Source of the DNA: Methanobacteriota archaeon
GTDB lineage: Archaea; Thermoplasmatota; DTKX01; GCA-020343715
Length of the DNA: 9,162 nt
Assembly (NCBI GenBank): GCA_030594725.1
Contig: JAUVEQ010000087.1
Coordinates: 1 to 9,162 of the forward strand
Direction of reading: 5' to 3'
Shown: one piece after another, positions 6,566-9,162 of the stretch
How positions within the stretch are numbered: the first letter of the stretch is position 1
How the letters are laid out: each line of letters opens with the position of its first letter
Position numbers and translations under genes: made by a program
Notes under the pieces: model-generated
Database searches by the model: none
Seen by the model: only the letters and a program-made list of their open reading frames with translations
What the model was told of the DNA's origin: nothing

Positions 6566-7030
6566 TCAGATCATTCGCTGGATGAGGGGATTGATCCCCT
6601 CGCCGCGGTCGCCCAGGGCGCCACCCACGGTGTAGGAGCGCTTCACGCCCTCGTATCCCTTGCGGGGCGGGTGCAGACGGAACACGCGGACGGTCTTGTC
6701 CAGCTTGGACCAGTTCAGCTGGCCCTCGGCGATCGCCTTGCCCATATCGTCGAAGGACTTGAACTCACCCATCTCCTTGATGATGGACTCGTCCAGTGGT
6801 TTACGGCCCTCCAACCGACCTCGCTCCTTCAAAAGGAGGGCAGCGGTCTCGGCATCTATCGGGCCATAGGTCACGTAGTCCCTCACCTTGCGCACCATGC
6901 CCATGTACTGGGGGGTCTCGTCTACTAGGACGCAGTGGTTAACCCGACCCAGACCAAGCATTGTCAGCGTATCGCGGATATCATTCTTAACGTTTATTAT
7001 GCCCCTCACGCGGACGACTGCCAGGGTCAC
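6566..7030 (-). CDS. rpl30: 50S ribosomal protein L30 (uL30, archaeal/eukaryotic type)
   Basis: The product is 154 residues, the long archaeal form rather than the 60-residue bacterial form. It starts with the characteristic VVRVRGIINVKNDIRDTLTMLGLGRVNHCVLVDETPQYMGMVRKVRDYVTYG and ends with a basic HPPRKGYEGVKRSYTVGGALGDRG segment that contacts rRNA. The start is a GTG at 7030-7028, overlapping the S5 stop by four bases (GTGA), which indicates coupled translation. The open frame continues upstream in the S5 coding region, but that part is a different frame of S5 and is not used. Confidence 0.94.
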   Translation of the reverse strand: MTLAVVRVRGIINVKNDIRDTLTMLGLGRVNHCVLVDETPQYMGMVRKVRDYVTYGPIDAETAALLLKERGRLEGRKPLDESIIKEMGEFKSFDDMGKAIAEGQLNWSKLDKTVRVFRLHPPRKGYEGVKRSYTVGGALGDRGEGINPLIQRMI

Positions 7031-7674
7031 ACTTCCACGCTCCCTTCTCGGATGCCGAAGGCGGTCGCCTGACCCTCGCGAACGCGGATGGTGGATATCT
7101 TCTCCAGGGCGTTGAAGACTGCCTTGGCATAGTTGACGGTCGTACGGGTCTGGCCCCTGGTGAAGCCCCACACATCGTCGTAGCCGGCCAGGCGCAGGAT
7201 GTGCTTTGCCACGTCCCCCACGGCCAAGCCCACGCCCCTGGGGGCGGGCTTGAGGACCACCTCGACGCTGCTGGATTTGCCGGTCACCTGGAACGGAATG
7301 GTGTGGGTGGTACCACAGCCACACTCCCAGGAACCGCAGCCCCGCTTGATCTCGATGATGTTGAGCTTTGCATTGTTGATGGCCTTGCGGATGGAGGGTC
7401 CGACCTCCTTTCCCTTGAACTGGCCGATCCCGACATAGCCATCGCGGGTGCCCACCACCACGGTGATGGAGAACTTGACCCGACGGCCCGAGTCGGTCAT
7501 TCGCTGGACCATGTTGACATCCAGGACCTCATCCTCGAGGTTGGGTAGCAGGAGGTCCACTATCTCAGGCTCCCGGAGGGGGAATCCCGTCTGGAGGGCC
7601 TCGTGCATCGTGGTGATCTCACCAGATCGGATCATCTCGCCAAGCCTGGTCCTTGGTATCCATTCTACATTCAT
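7027..7674 (-). CDS. rps5: 30S ribosomal protein S5 (uS5)
   Basis: The product is 215 residues, as usual in archaea. It has the S5 double-stranded-RNA-binding part (VKFSITVVVGTRDGYVGIGQFKGKEVGPSIRKAINNAKLNIIEI, about 67-110) and the C-terminal domain (VEVVLKPAPRGVGLAVGDVAKHILRLAGYDDVWGFTRGQTRTTVNYAKAVFNAL). The segment RGCGSWECGCGTTH at about 111-124 carries three cysteines near a histidine. A GCGSWECGCG motif is a regular feature of archaeal S5. The ATG overlaps the L18 stop (ATGA), with GGAGGG six bases upstream. Confidence 0.97.
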   Translation of the reverse strand: MNVEWIPRTRLGEMIRSGEITTMHEALQTGFPLREPEIVDLLLPNLEDEVLDVNMVQRMTDSGRRVKFSITVVVGTRDGYVGIGQFKGKEVGPSIRKAINNAKLNIIEIKRGCGSWECGCGTTHTIPFQVTGKSSSVEVVLKPAPRGVGLAVGDVAKHILRLAGYDDVWGFTRGQTRTTVNYAKAVFNALEKISTIRVREGQATAFGIREGSVEV

Positions 7675-8177
7675 GCGGAACCCTCCATAATCTTGTCCTT
7701 GACCTTGTCGAACATGCCGGGGACTTCCTCGCCCAGATGTTCCCCCCGGATGCGCTCCTCTTTGGGGAGGATGTCCTCGCCGTGGGGGACCTTGAGGCCG
7801 CCGTCAACTGCGCCCTGGAGGGCACCGAAGACCTTGCCGCCCAAGGTGGGCTTGCCCAATCCTCCGTCCAGTATCGCCGCCTCCACTCCGGAAGCCGCTG
7901 CCCGCTTGCCGGCCAGAAGTCCGGTGAGGTAGGCAGCAGGTAGAGTCGAGGTCGAGGCGCTCCAGCCCATCTTGGCCAGCTCGGGAGAGGTGGCCTGGGC
8001 CAGTATGCGGTCGCCATCGGGATGGTACTCCGCCACCTGGACGATGGTCTTGGTCAGTGTCCTGCGCACAACAAGCCTGGGCTGTCCCGACTTGAGGTGT
8101 CGCAGTCTCTTGCGAAAGTCCGTCTTTCCCTCCCGCCGGCGGCGGTAGGGCACGTGATACCTTGGTCCTCGCGCCAT
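7671..8177 (-). CDS. rpl18: 50S ribosomal protein L18 (uL18)
   Basis: The product is 168 residues. Archaeal L18 binds 5S rRNA in the central protuberance. Family segments are ARGPRYHVPYRRRREGKTDFRKRLRHLKSGQPRLVVRRTLTKTIVQV (2-47), then AAYLTGLLAGKRA and AAILDGGL, and the C-terminal VPHGEDILPKEERIRGEHLGEEV. It is slightly shorter than many archaeal versions (about 190-200). The ATG at 8177-8175 is preceded by GGAGGTG eight bases upstream and lies two bases after the L19e stop. A TTG two codons earlier is in frame but overlaps that stop and is less likely. Confidence 0.95.
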   Translation of the reverse strand: MARGPRYHVPYRRRREGKTDFRKRLRHLKSGQPRLVVRRTLTKTIVQVAEYHPDGDRILAQATSPELAKMGWSASTSTLPAAYLTGLLAGKRAAASGVEAAILDGGLGKPTLGGKVFGALQGAVDGGLKVPHGEDILPKEERIRGEHLGEEVPGMFDKVKDKIMEGSA

Positions 8178-8179
8178 GT

Positions 8180-8968
8180 TCAATCCACCTCCTCTTCCTC
8201 GGTGGTGGCTTCCTCTTCCTCAGGGGACTCCTTGGGGGTATCCTCGGGGGTCTCCTCGGGGGTATCCTCCGGGGTATCCTCCGGGGCCTCGTCAGCCTTC
8301 TTCTCCTCGGGCTCCTCGGCCTCCTCTTCGGGCTTCTCCTCGGGAGCATCGGTGGCCTTCTTCTTGGCCTCCTCGGCCTCCCTGGCGGCCTCACGAGCAG
8401 CACGGGCGTCGGCGGCCTTCTGACGGACGCGAGCCCGAGCGGCAGCGGCCTTGGCCCTGCGCTCCTCCCGTTCCCTCTTGGCCCTATCCTTGGCCGACTC
8501 CTTCTCGCGGACATCGCCCTCGGATATGACGCCAGCGGCCTCAAGCCGTACCAGGAGATCTGCCCTGCTGCGATACATGTTACCGCGGGCCTTCTTGTAG
8601 TAGATGCGGTAGGTGGTCGCGTCCAGCTTGCCATCGGCGCGTAGTTCCCGCAGCTCCTCCCTGATGGGACGGATGGTGCGGATCCACCTCCTCTTCCGAG
8701 GGGTCCTGGCGTTACTATGGCCGCGGCGGGAACCTGGCCCCTTTCGACGGCCCTTGGCCTTCTGGGCAAGGATCCTTCGGGCCCTTCCCCTGGACACGCC
8801 CTTCTTCTGGCGGACCTGGATGACACGGTAGCAGATGAGCCTCCTGACATCGCCACGGGTGACCGCCTCTGAGACCTCGTCCAGCTGGTCGGGGTCGATC
8901 CAGACACGATGCGTTCCGCACTTAAGGATCTCGGCGGCCATCCTTCGTTGATAGGATATGTTGACCAT
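8180..8968 (-). CDS. rpl19e: 50S ribosomal protein L19e (eL19) with a long charged C-terminal tail
   Basis: The product is 262 residues. Residues 1-148 are a standard eL19: NISYQRRMAAEILKCGTHRVWIDP at the start, VIQVRQKKGVSRGRARRILAQKAKGRRKGPGSRRGHSNARTPRKRRWIRTIRPIREELRELR in the middle, and YRIYYKKARGNMYRSRADLLVRLEAAGVI. Archaeal eL19 usually ends near 150. Here about 110 residues follow: first a helical Ala/Arg/Lys/Glu stretch (about 155-205), then an acidic Pro/Glu/Thr repeat (about 209-262, with PEDT/PEET units). The ATG at 8968-8966 is chosen for its AGGTGG five bases upstream. An in-frame GTG three codons earlier lacks one. The gene begins two bases after the L32e stop. Confidence 0.95.
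   Translation of the reverse strand: MVNISYQRRMAAEILKCGTHRVWIDPDQLDEVSEAVTRGDVRRLICYRVIQVRQKKGVSRGRARRILAQKAKGRRKGPGSRRGHSNARTPRKRRWIRTIRPIREELRELRADGKLDATTYRIYYKKARGNMYRSRADLLVRLEAAGVISEGDVREKESAKDRAKREREERRAKAAAARARVRQKAADARAAREAAREAEEAKKKATDAPEEKPEEEAEEPEEKKADEAPEDTPEDTPEETPEDTPKESPEEEEATTEEEEVD
8231..8290. repeat. Five 12-bp tandem repeats inside the L19e tail
   Basis: Five imperfect 12-base units run from 8231 to 8290, for example CTCGGGGGTATC and CTCCGGGGTATC as read on the plus strand. Each encodes a four-residue unit of the type PEDT or PEET on the minus strand. The in-frame period keeps the reading frame intact if copies are gained or lost, so the tail length may vary between strains. 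Confidence 0.75.
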
Positions 8969-8970
8969 CT

Positions 8971-9162
8971 CTACCACCTGTTCAGGACACGAAGGCCAAG
9001 GTCGTCGGCCTTCTCTTGGATGACGTTCCTCTTCCGTCCGCCCACGCCGTGGGCGATCCGGATCGCTTGGGTCTTGGGGTTCAGGTCCTCAAGGCCCTTG
9101 TCGTTGTGGACCAGGACCTCCTCGAACCCGGAGGGATGCAGCCCGCGTCCGGCCTTGGGGCC
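8971..9162 (-). CDS. rpl32e: 50S ribosomal protein L32e (eL32), C-terminal part
   Basis: The frame enters from the right edge and gives the last 63 residues before a TAG at 8973-8971. The text GRGLHPSGFEEVLVHNDKGLEDLNPKTQAIRIAHGVGGRKRNVIQEKADDLGLRVLNRW is the typical eL32 C-terminus, including the conserved RGLHPSGFEEVLVHN motif. The start lies outside the window. Its final codons contain the AGGTGG ribosome site for L19e. Position before L19e matches the conserved archaeal order. Confidence 0.93.
   Translation of the reverse strand, partial: GPKAGRGLHPSGFEEVLVHNDKGLEDLNPKTQAIRIAHGVGGRKRNVIQEKADDLGLRVLNRW

Noticed and set aside
5071..6585. Long plus-strand open frame of 504 codons opposite secY and L15
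   Set aside because: It lies antisense to two clearly identified genes. Its composition (many His, Asp, Gly, Val) is what the complement of GC-rich coding sequence gives.
7345..7360. Cysteine cluster in S5 considered as an unusual inserted zinc site
   Set aside because: The GCGSWECGCG motif is, as far as I know, a common feature of archaeal S5 and so not novel.
8231..8290. Tandem 12-bp repeats considered as a CRISPR or regulatory array
   Set aside because: The units are directly adjacent without spacers, keep the reading frame and encode PEDT-type residues, so they are a coding repeat.
7804..8907. Minus-strand 367-codon frame overlapping L19e and L18
   Set aside because: It is an out-of-frame shadow rich in Arg and Pro. 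L19e and L18 in the neighbouring frame are unmistakable.

Overview
The window is archaeal chromosome, about 60% GC by eye. The right half (about 4519 to 9162, minus strand) is the distal part of an archaeal spc-type ribosomal protein operon in its conserved order: L32e (partial), L19e, L18, S5, L30, L15, SecY. L32e and L19e occur only in archaea and eukaryotes. RadB, the KEOPS subunit Pcc1 and a COG1325-type predicted exosome protein on the left agree with this. RadB points to Euryarchaeota in the broad sense. High GC together with a membrane-tethered winged-helix regulator suggests Thermoplasmatota, but that lineage call is inference.

Layout from left to right. Positions 1-2589 (minus strand) hold a tightly packed cluster transcribed right to left: an OB-fold plus HD-domain protein resembling the YhaM 3'-5' exonuclease family, Pcc1, RadB, a COG1325/DUF54 RNA-binding protein, and the first 42 residues of a membrane protein that runs off the left edge. 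Gaps are 6 bases or less, apart from about 50 bases before the last gene. Positions 2590-2797 are a divergent intergenic region with nested inverted repeats, a TATA-like box and a small dyad. Positions 2798-4027 (plus strand) encode a two-pass membrane protein with an N-terminal winged-helix DNA-binding domain and a large extracytoplasmic domain. Positions 4028-4099 hold three tandem 10-bp repeats between convergent genes. Positions 4100-4462 (minus strand) encode a 120-residue protein I do not recognise, sitting where many archaea have adenylate kinase after secY. The ribosomal protein and SecY block then continues to the right edge.

The spc genes are translationally coupled: neighbours overlap by 4 bases or lie 2-10 bases apart, with Shine-Dalgarno motifs inside the end of the preceding gene, and only the L15-SecY gap is longer (48 bases). 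They supply large- and small-subunit proteins plus the translocon pore. The left cluster combines RNA turnover, tRNA modification and recombination factors. Its neighbour is a candidate one-component transmembrane regulator. Most of the window is ordinary core genome. The less ordinary parts are the regulator and its structured promoter region, the 10-bp repeats, the 120-residue orphan, and a long charged tail on L19e containing a 12-bp DNA repeat.
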